DNA of 64,000 nucleotides from the NCBI GenBank assembly GCA_045837725.1, contig JBEWZL010000036.1, positions 1 to 64,000 on the forward strand, in the 5' to 3' direction. This stretch comes from Vermamoeba vermiformis (taxonomy: Eukaryota; Tubulinea; Echinamoebida). Below, one piece after another: positions 21,500 to 32,267 of the stretch (position 1 is the first letter of the stretch; each line of letters opens with the position of its first letter). Position numbers and translations under genes: made by a program. The notes under the pieces are model-generated. The model was not told the DNA's origin and did no database searches. It saw only the letters and a list, made by a program, of their open reading frames with translations.

Positions 21500-23045
21500 A
21501 ATGAATATTGAGATAACAGGTATGATCGTCCATAAGCAGCAATGTAAAGAGCATTACGTTAACGAAATGTAGAGTTAATTTCGATCTACTGCCCTTTAAG
21601 CAAGGACAGACTGCAAGATCCCGTTAAAGGCCACCTATGCGAGCATATCCAATGCTTTGACAGAGAAGTGAGTGAAAAGTGAATTTCTTTCGGCATCCGA
21701 TCAATTCTTTCGGAGCTTGGATCCATTTATTCACAATTATTAACCATCTCTACGTAGTCAATAGCCATGTTCAAGTCAATTGTGGATCTGTCCGTGTGTC
21801 CAATTCCAAACTGCAATAAAGAATTGGATCATGTACGTACTATTGGTCATCTACGCTTAGCAAAGTTTTTTAATAAGAGCGCAGGATAATTTGGTGCGCG
21901 ATGCAACTCTCAAAAGAATTTTGGACACCTTATGCACAAACCCTCGAATCGATGACATTGAAAATATCGAATTCAATCCTGCCAACGGCAAGTGGAAGGC
22001 AGTGGGTCTCGACGACGAGCATGTGATTACCGTTCCCAGAATTGGGGGGCTGAGATCCTCTGTTCAATTAAATCAGCAAATGTTGACATCGGTGTCAGGT
22101 GGATTGAAGAAAACCTCCAGTCCACCGATGCACCGCGCGGCTACGAGTCCTAGCCAGACTGATTTCCGCTCTGTTCTAAAGCGGTCTCCAAACAAAGACA
22201 ATCAACCCGTACAAGTTACCCGCAGTGCCAGCCCGGTCAACGCGCCGAATAATAATTTGATTCACCCAGCCAGTCCGAGTCTAGCCAAGAATAATGTCCG
22301 ACGAAATTCTTTAGATCCCATTGTCCATCCAAACCCTGCAAAAGTGCCTCCAAAGAGCCCAGGGGTGAAAAAGATGGGTCCTGCGGGAGTAAAAAAAATG
22401 AACAACAATAACGTCACCGTGAACCCAAACAATTCAAACATTGGTAATTCAGCGATACCTTACACAAATAATGCGAACAATAGGAACAGTTTAAACAGTG
22501 CTGACAACGCGAACCTAAACAATTCAAACGTAGTCAATCCAGCAATCAATCTTAATAAGCAGGTCAATGCCTTCAACGGGCATCAATCAAACAACTCGAA
22601 CGCTAACAACATGAACAATGTCAATACTATGAATATCGCGAACAGCTCAATCCGTGCAACCAACGTAAATAATACCAATCGCAGTCCAGAGGCAACCCAG
22701 CCAACGGTCCAAGTTCAACAACGAGCTACTGACATGATTATCCTATCTGATTCCTTCTCGGATTCAGAGTCTGATTCAGAGTCTTCTTTGCACTCGGCGC
22801 AGTCAGATGTGTATTCAGACTCGGATTCACAAGTAGCCGATAATATCGTTTTCGATCTCGACCTGACAGGCGGAAGAACGATAGTACCGAGCAGTAGTAC
22901 CACCTTGGCACTCATTAAAAACGGTAAGTAATTCTATCAACACTTGTCATTCTAATAGCTCTTAGTGGTGCAATCCAACGTTCGATATTTGACGCCAGAA
23001 GACAGAAGAGCTTGCCGAGAGTTTATTACTTCATTGTTGAATTGA
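21500..23045 (+). CDS. SP-RING (PIAS/Siz-like) SUMO E3 ligase with Asn-rich tail and SIM-like motifs
   Basis: Exons: 21500..21518, 21573..21667, 21758..21832, 21885..22923, 22966..23045. The SP-RING sits at the very N-terminus: ISIYCPLSKDRLQDPVKG, HLCEHIQCFD, SVCPIPNCNKELDHDNL, then RDATLKRILDTL. Spacing matches PIAS/Siz domains, which use one zinc and no second site. No SAP or PINIT domain precedes it. A basic, proline/serine region follows, then about 150 residues rich in asparagine (22,380-22,690). Near the end are two SIM-like motifs: DMIILSDSFSDSESDSESS (hydrophobic core with a phosphorylatable acidic run) and NIVFDLDLTGG. It should help E2 pass SUMO to substrates and hold SUMO through its tail. 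Its stop codon directly touches the stop codon of UBA2 on the other strand. Confidence 0.88.
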
Positions 23046-25981
23046 TTAATGTATCTTGGAAAGAATGATTTTGAATAAAGGCACGGCAGACGATGAATCT
23101 GCGTCGAGATCATCCACGTCCATGATCGTGTTCCAATTGACGCGACTGAACAGCAAATCTGTCGCTGAAGGGTCCAAAACCGATGCATCCCTAAAAGAAC
23201 GTCACTAATTGCCTTCTACTTCAAATACAAGCTTACGGTAGCATGATTAAAGGCTCAATTTGTCGCGTTTCTCGCACTAGTTGTACAAACTGGGCTACGG
23301 TGGTCGTTTGCTCATCAACTCCGATGCGCACTACATTGACACCACACACATCACAAGTTTTGCGCGGTAACTCAGTCTTGAGAATCATCTTCATCTCTTC
23401 GCTCGGTACTTCGATCAAGTTTAATCTGATTGTTTATACTATGGCGTGAGTATTAACGATCAGTACGATACATACGGTACTTACTTGTTCATTGTTTGAC
23501 CAGTGAGCAGTCGGATGAACTGCAATGTCATCAGTCCTGCAATCGTAGAATTGGCCGTGGCTCCCGCAGGAATGATGTTGCCTGCAATTTCTGCAAAAGC
23601 AATTATCATTGTTGCGTCCGCCAAGATTGCGACATGCGTTACTGTGGCTTACTTTTTACCTCAAAGATGGTGGTCATTGGAATACCAAAACAATGCGCTC
23701 TAATATTGGTCAATGCGGCGGTGAATGCAACCATATCAAGATCATCTTTGTCGAACAGAATGACGCCGTGTTGAGCTCTGTCATTTAACTGTTCAAATCT
23801 GCGATGGCGTCAGAGGGAGTCACGTGGCTCAGTGCACTTACGTTCTAGCAAATACAGATATGTTGTGTTCGAGACTGCCAGCACTATATTGATCGATGGC
23901 CACTCCTCCTTGTAGGTTGTAATTGTCCAGTCTGAGATGTTCGCCGAACAGCTGCAAGTCAATATTAAACCAAATCTTTTAAACCGAGTAAATACCTTGC
24001 TGAAAGTGTCCTTCATGGACAGTTTTTTCAAGTCAATGTCTTGTTTGTCGGCTTCGGTCAAATTAACTTCTGAGATCAGCTCTTCATTCCAAATTAAACT
24101 AAAATCCATCAGCAATAACGCCAAAATTAGGGAGATTGTACGTACTTAAAAGTGAATTTCGCCCAAATGACGCAATGCTGAATGGTTGATGGATTATCTC
24201 GGATTGTACAATAGGGAAACTTTTTTGGTGCTGGATGTGGATCACAAGCGTAACAAGAGATGCCCTATTTATCGATTAGGTACCGAAATACTCTAAACCA
24301 GCCTACCTTTGCATAAGTAGTGATTTGTCCGATATTTCCTTCGGTTCCTCCGTCAATTAGCGGGATCCCGAAATACTGGCTCATTTTATTGATGTAATAT
24401 CTAGCATCTGGTTGACCTTGTTATTAGCTGTGTTTTCAACGTCTATACTGCTCTGTTAATCCTATTACCTGAGTTATCGAGAGCGCCAAATAAGCACGTG
24501 AATTGATCGTAGCCTGACAGCGGCAAGGACTGCACTTTTTGAGTGATAGGACGAATATCAATATTGGGAACGAATTGCTGTATTTGTTCGGCGACTACCT
24601 AAATCAACGCGGTGAACGGTGAACACGATTTTACTTTGTGACACATGAAATTTGGCGAATTGGGCAAAAAGAATAATAAATATGATGAAAGAGAGGGATA
24701 TAATAGAAACGATAATAATAATTACCTCGGCTTTGTATTTTTTGAGCCCTTTTCCTTTGTCCTCATCAAAGCAGAATAAGAATTGACGATTTAGGTTGCT
24801 AGTGCTAATAGTGTCCATGTCCACCTACTTAATTGTCAACAACACGTTCAAAGAGTGTATTATTACCAAAAAAGTTGTATTAAATAAATTGAGAATCTTT
24901 TTATACCACGATACTTTTTTTTCTATATTTTCACGCACATAAAATAAAAGAAACCTCCACACACGCCCCGGGGCGGGAGAGGGAAGAAAGGTAGAAAGAG
25001 CGCCCCCAGTGAAGAGGGCTTTGGGGGGTAGACCGGGAAGGGGAGGAGCCGGTTTAAAGGCAAAATCCACCTCAAAACCGTTAATCGCCCTGCATATCAA
25101 CAGTGATGGGAGAATTTTCTTTGTTCAACCAGGATCAGTAACAATGGGTATAAAAACAACGACGATGAGCCTATGCACATTGAAAATTGTGGAGAGAGCA
25201 CGTGACCAACAACGGAACTACTGCACGCCCAAAGAAACAAAGACCAGCCAGTGATGACTCGGAACTGCCATCAAAAAGCACTCGATCTCGTACACGCGAG
25301 GACTCTGATAGTGAAGATGACCGCGCCCGTAAGCGTCATAAATCAGACAACAATCTGTCGAATCAGGTCTCACCACAGCTCACCGAATTGCTTGCTGATG
25401 TTGCAAGCATTGGACAGAATATCTCTGCTTTATCAGCAACCATCAGTTCACAGCATGATAAAACATCTCGTCAGCTCGTACTCTTGAACAACACAACCAA
25501 CGCAAAGCATACTGCCATCGAAGAACGATTGAAGTCTTTGTCTGACGAGATAAAGGCAGTCAATAGTTCAATCAAGACATTGGATGAAGTTGTGCAACGC
25601 ATATTGTCGCACGTGAAAGCTGACGCGAAAGAGAAGGAAAAGGTTGTTGTCGTACAAGCACCAATACCTCAGATGCGCCAAGAGCCTCACTATGTTGTGC
25701 CACCAAACTACTACTCGGGAACACCCTCATACAATGGCCCATACAATAGTCCTTCATCACGTTTTTTCTAAGACGATTTGTCATAGCAAATTTCAATAAA
25801 ACGAGAGATATCTCATTTTATCTAATTTAACTTTCAAAGTAATGCCGGTTACACCCAGCAAAGCCAAATTCTTGACCAGCTCGCATCCAATCCCACCGGC
25901 ACCAACAACCAAGACGTTTGCCTGCTTAATTAGGTCTGTAATTGACGGCAACCCGTAGAGTATTTGCACTGTCTTGTCCAT
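23046..25981 (-). CDS. UBA2: SUMO-activating enzyme catalytic subunit UBA2 (SAE2)
   Basis: Minus-strand exons include 25832..25981, 24726..24824, about 24467..24599, 24307..24407, up to 24265 for the cysteine exon, and further exons to a stop at 23046. I chose the start at 25981 (MDKTVQ), just before the nucleotide-binding strand. The ATP-binding loop is VLVVGAGGIGCELVKNL, followed by MDTISTSNLNRQFLF. DNSDARYYIN and DGGTEGNIGQ follow. The catalytic cysteine motif is KFPYCTIRDNPSTIQHCVIW, close to the UBA2 consensus. AGNIIPAGATANSTIAGLMT is the second adenylation half and CDVCGVNV lies in the ubiquitin-fold region. UBA2 forms a thioester with SUMO and passes it to the E2. Intron 24825-25831 is about 1 kb, twenty times the local norm, and carries a gene on the other strand. 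It begins 57 bases after the SAE1 stop. Confidence 0.92.
25106..25771 (+). CDS. Unknown coiled-coil, probably nuclear protein nested in a UBA2 intron
   Basis: Lies wholly inside the 1-kb UBA2 intron, on the opposite strand. The main exon (about 25,195-25,771) has no ATG in frame. A good join is ATG at 25106 (MGEFSLFNQD) through a GTAACA donor near 25,138 to an acceptor near 25,194. The protein has a charged, probably phosphorylated and basic segment with a nuclear-signal look (SRTREDSDSEDDRARKRHKS). A helical coiled-coil region of about 90 residues follows (LTELLADVASIGQNISALSA, then LKSLSDEIKAVNSSIKTLDE). The tail is rich in proline, tyrosine and asparagine. I recognise no domain. Because it sits inside the SUMO-like cluster it may be a partner or substrate; that is only inference. 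The upstream stretch 24,960-25,070 is strikingly purine- and G-rich. Confidence 0.55.
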
Positions 25982-26038
25982 GTTGATCTGCAACAAAATA
26001 AATAACTTGCGGACAAAAACTAAAACCAAATCACTTTA

Positions 26039-27177
26039 TTACATACTAGTCAAGTCGAGCTCTTCAATTATTCCTTCAACAATGGGCGCGGCATCATTAG
26101 GCAATGATACGACGAGAGTCTCGCCCGTGGCTTCTAACACCAGGCAATTGAATGTAGTTGGCTCTCGCTTGGTGATGCATTTGAGCACTTCATTTGCCGC
26201 CAAACCACCCAATATCGCCACAGTCGGTGTGAGACAGGCTAGACTGCGATGTGCCTCCAACAACAATGTCTCTTGCGCCGATAACTCGTCCTCCAGTTCC
26301 TTCGAATTCATCGCTGAACAACGATGTTACGAATGACGCCGATAATAACACTGAGAGTGGTACCTTTGAATATTCGCAACACGCTCGGCGACTGATTGTC
26401 AATGCTGGCCAATGCTGCGCTAAGCGGAGGATAAGAGAAAGTCGTAGTGTCCTCGTCGTGGGCACTTCTAATGCAAACAAGAGTAAGCCAAGCAACAGTT
26501 AGGAGTGAGACGAACCTGCCAAAGGAGTGCAATCCAAAATCAATCAGAATGTAGCCCACGAGTCCCAAGCACTGTGTCGCGAGCATGTTCACATGCCACG
26601 TACGGAAGAAATCGTTGAACTCTTCCTGCAATGAACATTAGCGAAAGGATCGATGCACGGCTGCTTAGCTTACTAACTCTCCATACTGTCTGGAAGTCGA
26701 ACATATTATTTGAATAGACCTATATGACCCATGCCACGCATTATCTCGTACTACAGACAGCAGATCTGCGTCAATTAAATGCACACGAACCAATTCGTTT
26801 AATTTGCGCAGTTTTGTTGCAGCGGCGTCGATGATCTGCATATGCGGTCACCCTACGCTCTAACAATCATTGTCTTACCTTTGCTCCCACAGAGTTTGAA
26901 CTCAAAAAGAAGTTGCTTTTGACATCCTGCTCGCTCACTCGCCGATCGTCAAAAATGTAAATATCTTGCACTCCAGCTAGGATGATATTCTTCACAATTT
27001 CTATATTTACGCCTTCCAATTTATCAATACCAATAACCGCACGCTTTAGCCTGAAACAAATTCATAAATTCAAAAAAGAATACGCGATATTGAGTATTAC
27101 CTTCGTTGTCCTTCTACACCGTGAATATAGAGCTGGCGCGAATAAAGATCGCTTTCGAAAGGAGTTAATTGGTCCAT
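26039..27177 (-). CDS. SAE1: SUMO-activating enzyme regulatory subunit SAE1 (AOS1)
   Basis: Minus-strand exons: 27101..27177, 26879..27050, 26674..26835, 26516..26625, 26364..26467, 26039..26313; phases agree. The N-terminus reads DLYSRQLYIHGVEGQRRLK, the typical start of E1 partner subunits. Next is a degenerate nucleotide-binding turn (IGIDKLEGVNIEIVKNIILA) where SAE1 proteins also lack the full GxGxxG. Then come IFDDRRVSEQDVKSNFFL and, near the end, LTPTVAILGGLAANEVLKCI, the conserved closing helix of this fold. There is no catalytic cysteine domain, as expected. SAE1 pairs with UBA2 to adenylate SUMO. NEDD8's partner ULA1 has a similar fold, but the small size and direct neighbour UBA2 favour SAE1. 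The protein ends in IIEELDLTSM, a partial echo of the DLDLT motif of three other cluster proteins. Confidence 0.88.
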
Positions 27178-27674
27178 CTTGGCGTTTTGTTTGTTCTCTG
27201 GTGGTCTGATCACTTTTGCAAATGCAAAATCGAGTCAATTCGCAATTTGACTCACACAAAAGACCACCGGAGGCAAGTATAAAATAACAACGGCGAAAGA
27301 AACCTCAGAAATAATATTTCAATCTTCTTCCGTCAGATTCAAGCACAAAACATCTTCAGGCAAACAAGGACAACCAATTTTCTGCCTATACTAGGTACTT
27401 AGCCTCCAAATGCTGAATAAACTTTGCTTTTGGTGTATTACGTTCAGCAATCCACTCTATTTTGAAAAAAAATAAAGAAAATGCCGATCCAACTTCGAAG
27501 TGCAGAGAAAGAGGTTTAAGGTCGGTGAAATATGGCGCCGGCACGAGCCACCTGTCCGAGTGCACATTGTGGCCCGTACCTTTGCTGCGTTGTGAACCCA
27601 TTTGTCGCTCGGTTCCACTGCTCCGTGGCTCGTATTGGTGCATTCCAGGTTGAGTACTAGTACATTTTTATAAC
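27178..27674. other. Gene-free gap, about 500 bases
   Basis: Between the start of SAE1 (27177) and the end of the broken receptor kinase (27675), both on the minus strand. It should contain the SAE1 promoter. Short frames on both strands show no family resemblance. Confidence 0.55.
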
Positions 27675-28500
27675 TCAGATCAATACATGTGCTTCCCCAT
27701 AAATTAATTTTGACAGACTCTGAACTACCTCTGCAATTGCGGGTCGTCGAGTTGGATCTTGCTGCCAACACTGCACAATCAAGCTCGCCAATTTGTGGTT
27801 CATGTCTGGTGGAATGGACAATCTGCCGCCCTTGAGAACAAAGCGTTCGATCTCTGACTGCCATTGAAACTCGACGTCAGAAAATGCGTGCTCATTGGTG
27901 ATCACTTCCCAGGCTAGAATAGCGAAGCTGTAAATATCTGCTGCCTTGTCAAAGCGCGGACTCTTTCCCAGTGTTTCTGGGGCCATGTACTTGGTTGTAC
28001 CGATGTTTTGGGTCATTGTCGCGGCAGCAGAGTCCGACACAAACTTTGAGGTGCCAAAGTCAGTTAATTTGACGTGACAGGTGGCCTTGTGCTCCAATGC
28101 GAACACGAGTCACAGCGGCGATGTCGCGATGGAGATGTTTTTGAATGCAGGAAGTGATGGCACGCGCGACCTCGAGTAGAATGACCATCTTCAGCGAGAG
28201 TGGCAGCGGGGTCTCCTCGAGCACACCAGCTAAATTTCCAAGCGGGGCCAGTTCAGTCACCAAGGCCAGTTTTCCTTCTATATTCGAGGCACCAACGAAC
28301 TGCACAATGTTCGGATGATGCAAACTGCTCATCACCGCTACTTCTCGCTCGAACTCGGTTTGTGTGGATGGTCATTGCTGATTCAACAAGATTTTCACGG
28401 CCACCGACTGACCCTTGTAGGTACCTTTCTTCACCGTTCCGAATTAACGATGGATTGTATTAGACTTGGCGCCATATTACCTCTCAAAGCACTTACCCGC
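27675..28500 (-). pseudogene. Broken TKL kinase domain at the 3' end of the kelch receptor gene
   Basis: Kinase motifs lie in order: VAVKILL, EFEREV, SSLHHPNIVQFVGAS, HLHRDIAA, LTDFGTSKF, KYMAPETLG, AADIYSFAILAWEV, and CWQQDPTRRP. Yet no intact reading is available. The donor after VLGQGG (28,492) has no AG at the expected acceptor; the bases before the resumed frame read GTTA. An in-frame TGA follows KILLNQQ (about 28,372-28,374). At HRDIAA (about 28,110) the frame changes by one base and the invariant catalytic Asn is not found. Elsewhere in the window TGA ends genes, so it is not a sense codon. Either the kinase half is a decayed relic or this stretch contains several sequencing errors. 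The downstream lobe keeps good codon structure, so any loss is recent. Confidence 0.6.
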
Positions 28501-31500
28501 CCTGTCCTAACACCTGATCCGAGATCTCTACATCATCGACATCAATCCACGGCGAAGGTTTGCCCACGACACTGAAAGTGAGTGACGAATATTTCTTAGT
28601 CCTCTCCGACACTACTACGAGCTGTATATCTGCTTTGGTGGTGATCTTCAATTTGACCCACACAGTCAGCATGACCGTGCAGCCATCTCCCAGCGCGAAT
28701 GAACTGGGGTCTACATTTACTTCGAACTTGGGTGATTTGGGCGCGTAGATGTCGAACCGCTCCTCACCATCGAGCAAGCTTTGGTGAAGGAATGACAGTC
28801 GGCCGGTCTTCGCCTTCTTTTTCGAGGTCATTAAGAGAGTGCCTTGAAACCAGACGCTGATGTCCAAAGGTCCGTGCTTCTTGTCAAATCCCAGCTGCGA
28901 CGTGTCGAGCACCATGGGCAGCTGAGTGGGCGAGCAATAAGAGTAAGAGTCGTCAGGCGTCCACTCCCACGAGATCGAGCTGATAATCTTGCCGGCTCTT
29001 TTGTCGATTATGTCTCGCTTGGCGGCATTCAGCATGGATTTGAGCTCCACTTCTTGCCGCTTGACTTTGCTGAATCGCCGTCTAACCACGATCACTACGA
29101 CCACTGCAGCGATAACAAGCCCTGCCGCGATTGGTGGCAGAATGTGTTCGTACGCAGGGATGAAGACGTCGGTGCAACTCTTTGTCGAGCCTGCAGGATT
29201 GGTGGCAATGACGCACACGTTGTATGTGATAGCGCACTGAAAGCCTTGAAGTGACAGTACGGCCCCTGTAGCATTGAGCGGCTCTCCATTGCGCGTCCAA
29301 CAGAATGAGGTGTTGTCTGTACGGGCTAGATGTGCACGAACAGTTGCCATGGATATGTTGCCACAAGCTGAGGAGTCTGTTATCAGTTCGACATTGGGCT
29401 TCGACAGCACTTCCACGCTAGTCGTTACTTGTGTTGTCAATCCGCAGCGATCTCGCACGGCGAAGCGAATTTGGTATTGACCTGCTGGCCTGCTGTTCGT
29501 GTCGATGCGGAACGCGGCACTTTCACTCTGGCGGTGGTCATTGACTGCCCACGAATAGGTCAGATTTCTTCCCGCGGTGCCAGGCGTGAAGCTCGTAGAC
29601 TGCGACACAAAGATGGTGCGCGGCTCCAACCGTTCAATGGTCGGCAGTTCAATGCGCATGAGCCCGTTCAGGTACAGCAGGACAAAGTTCTTCCAAAAGA
29701 ACACCTTGGCCAGGGTCGTGCTCAAGTGCAGCGACGTGGGTGTGCTCGTGTCGTAGAAGTAGAACTCGTGCTGATTGTTGAGCTCGCCGTACATCACCAA
29801 GTAGTTGCCCACCGCGCGAATGAACGAGCCCGCCATGACTGGGACCAGCAGTCGATCGGACGTCCTGTTGCTCAAATTGAGTCGGTACACATTGCTGTTG
29901 TAGCGCAGATAGATCCACGGGTCAATGACTGTTTGGCCGAAATTGAGGCCTAGTCTCTCTGGCTGCGGCAGCGTCATGGAATTAACTCGCGTTCCGTTGC
30001 GATCAAAGACATCGATGACATCTGACAGGTGCAGATGATCGGTCCACACACCGCCGATGACGGCAATCAGAGATCCGTGCCACTTAATCGCGGGCAATGC
30101 TCGTGCTTGCGTCAAATTGAAGGTGGCACTGCTGTTCGTGTTCAACGAGTACCTGATGAGTGTGTTCAGCAGCACCTCCTGCGCGTCAATGCCCCCTGCA
30201 ATGAACAGTTCACCATCGATGAGTGCTGCGCCGTGCAAGCGACTGCCCACTGGGAGATGTAAGAGGCACCAAGTGTTCGACCTCTCGTCGTAGATGTCAA
30301 AGGCAGTCGTGACGCGTATGGTACTCAAAAATATAATGCGGTGGGAAGTGTAGAGCACCATATCTGGTATGACGTGGCTCTCGAGTTCCTGTGTGCGCCA
30401 AGTGTTGCTCGAGGCATGGTACATGTGCACAATGGGATCCGTGTCTTCCACAAAGTACACCGTGTTGCCCAGCACTCGCACCAAGGCTGCATTGTACGGC
30501 GAGGGAATAGTCGTGTAAATCCACTGCCCGCTCATCGGTGAGAGCACGTACAACTGCAGCGGTGGCACGGTGCTGTTGAGCAGTTCACCGCCGTAGAAGA
30601 ACACGTAGTCGCGCGCTGATAGGCCCCTGATGTTCTGGCGAGGAGCTGCGTCGATGGGTATGGTGTGATTGCGATTGGTCGCGAGGTTGTAGAGCTGCAC
30701 GCGGGGACTCGGCGCATTGAAGTTGGCAGCGATCAGATAGTCAGCGTGTTGAATCACAAAGTCTGCACTGTGCAAGGGCACAAATTCGTGGTGACTCTGC
30801 GCCATGTCATACACCAACAGTCGTCGACCCGAATTGAAGTTGGCATTCGGTCGCCAATCAGCGATGTACAACGTGTTATTCAGCGCCGTCACCGAACTGG
30901 TACGGAAGTTGTAGTTGTCATATTGCCACGAATACTGCAGATTCGATGCGACGTTGTAGAACAGTATTGAATTGACGGTGAGTCTGCTCGGGCCATGAAG
31001 CAGCACTAGCTGGTCGTTGTGCAGCACTCCTGCACTCGCGGGGCCTATTTTCGTCACCTTAGCGGTGTAGGTGCCCAGCAGCGGATTGATTTGGATCACA
31101 TCGCGAAATGTCACCACAAACACTGCCACTGCGTTGTGGATCTGGGCAGCGAACACCATGTTGATGCCAAAGCGGATGCTCGTCCGCAGTGTCGTGTTGC
31201 GCCAAGTGCCATCAGTCGTGTTGTACCTGGCAATGCTGTCGCGCGCCACAAAATAGATCAGAGTGCCGTGGGCTGCAGCCCCCTGATACGCCCTAGCAGT
31301 CTCCATGACACCCGTCTCGTTCGTGGTTGTATCGTACGTGAACATGCTGCGCGAGCGCTGGTGATAGAACAGCACCTTGTGACCTGCAGCGACTGACCGC
31401 GAACCCCGAGGCAGAGTGCCACTGAACGAGACAGTCCACGCCACATTGTGCACCAGGTCCAACACGTCCATAGTCTCGTTGACTAGAGACGCGTCGTCGT

Positions 31501-31894
31501 AGGAGAATCCACCCGCGACAAACAACCACTGGCCGTGTGTGGCGTACGTAGCGTCCTCGCGCGTGTCATTGCGCGACTGATAGTGCATGACGCGAGTGGT
31601 GTTGCGCGCAGGATTCAGCACGTCTACCTTCGAGGACGCACCAGCCAATAGAATCTCATCGCCAATGACGGCAATGTGGCTCGTGGGATCGGAGAAAGTG
31701 GGTGGATGGATGGGCTCGACGAAACAACCTGAGTGCGCGGGTTAATAATTCATACGCAGTCGATTGATGAGCTGCGTTACCTGTTCCGTGCGCGCACAGC
31801 AGTCCCAGCACCAGCAGCGTGACTGACCGTACAATCGTTAGCACCAGTCCTGCAACAGGCACGAACAGCACTTACACAATACGCACTTGGCCAT
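28493..31894 (-). CDS. Kelch-type receptor: signal peptide, beta-propeller, PKD-like domain, one TM helix
   Basis: Minus-strand exons: 31876..31894, 31781..31849, and a giant exon 28493..31728 with over 1,050 codons free of introns. Exon 2 gives the signal peptide (LTIVRSVTLLVLGLLCAH). The ectodomain has many kelch-like blades (GDEILLAGASSKVDVL, GQWLFVAGGFSYDDA, YVFFYGGELLN, GELFIAGGIDAQEVLL). A PKD/Ig-like part follows (LTYSWAVNDHRQS, then YQIRFAVRDRCG). The membrane helix is PPIAAGLVIAAVVVVIVV, followed by RRRF. Next is a juxtamembrane beta domain ending in WIDVDDVEISDQVLGQGG, the start of a kinase glycine loop. Relatives of this layout are TKL receptor kinases. The ectodomain frame is fully open although the kinase that should follow is broken. 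The gene may thus make a membrane-anchored receptor without kinase, or be a young pseudogene. Confidence 0.75.
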
Positions 31895-32267
31895 GACTCG
31901 TGTGTTGATCTGTTGTTCAAATACGACAAATAATGCCAATTATTATTGGAGCGGAATAACCGTGTGACTGTCGCACTAAATTAATTAATTTCTATCTTTG
32001 GTGAACTAATATGGTAATCGGCTTATCCCGATACACCGTAGTCGCAATCTAAAGAATATCATTTGACGCCTAGGCATCGAGGGAAACTTGACTTTAGTCG
32101 CGAGGACACAGTTTGAGTACACACGTGTGTGCAGTGCAATTCACTAGCGGCAATACTCCGACGTTATGTAATGTGTGCGCAATCACTTCCTTCTGTTTAC
32201 TACTATTAGTCGATTGTCATCACTGATTGCAACACAACTGACCTACACTGCCGTGCCCTGCATTCCA
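31895..32267. other. Gap, 373 bases
   Basis: Between the start of the kelch receptor and the stop of the hydrolase gene, both on the minus strand. AT-rich on its left; no feature recognised besides the presumed receptor promoter. From about here rightward the palindromic words described in the findings become frequent. Confidence 0.5.

Noticed and set aside
17953-27177. A polycistronic operon for the SUMO-like cluster
   Set aside because: Genes run on both strands and each has its own start region and introns; the arrangement is a cluster, not one transcript.
27457-27864. Minus-strand 135-codon frame near the end of the kinase relic
   Set aside because: It runs in a different frame from the kinase motifs, which explain the DNA better.
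28844-31396. Long plus-strand open frames (28844-29254, 29429-29953, 31019-31396)
   Set aside because: They lie antisense inside the kelch receptor exon and only mirror its codon pattern.
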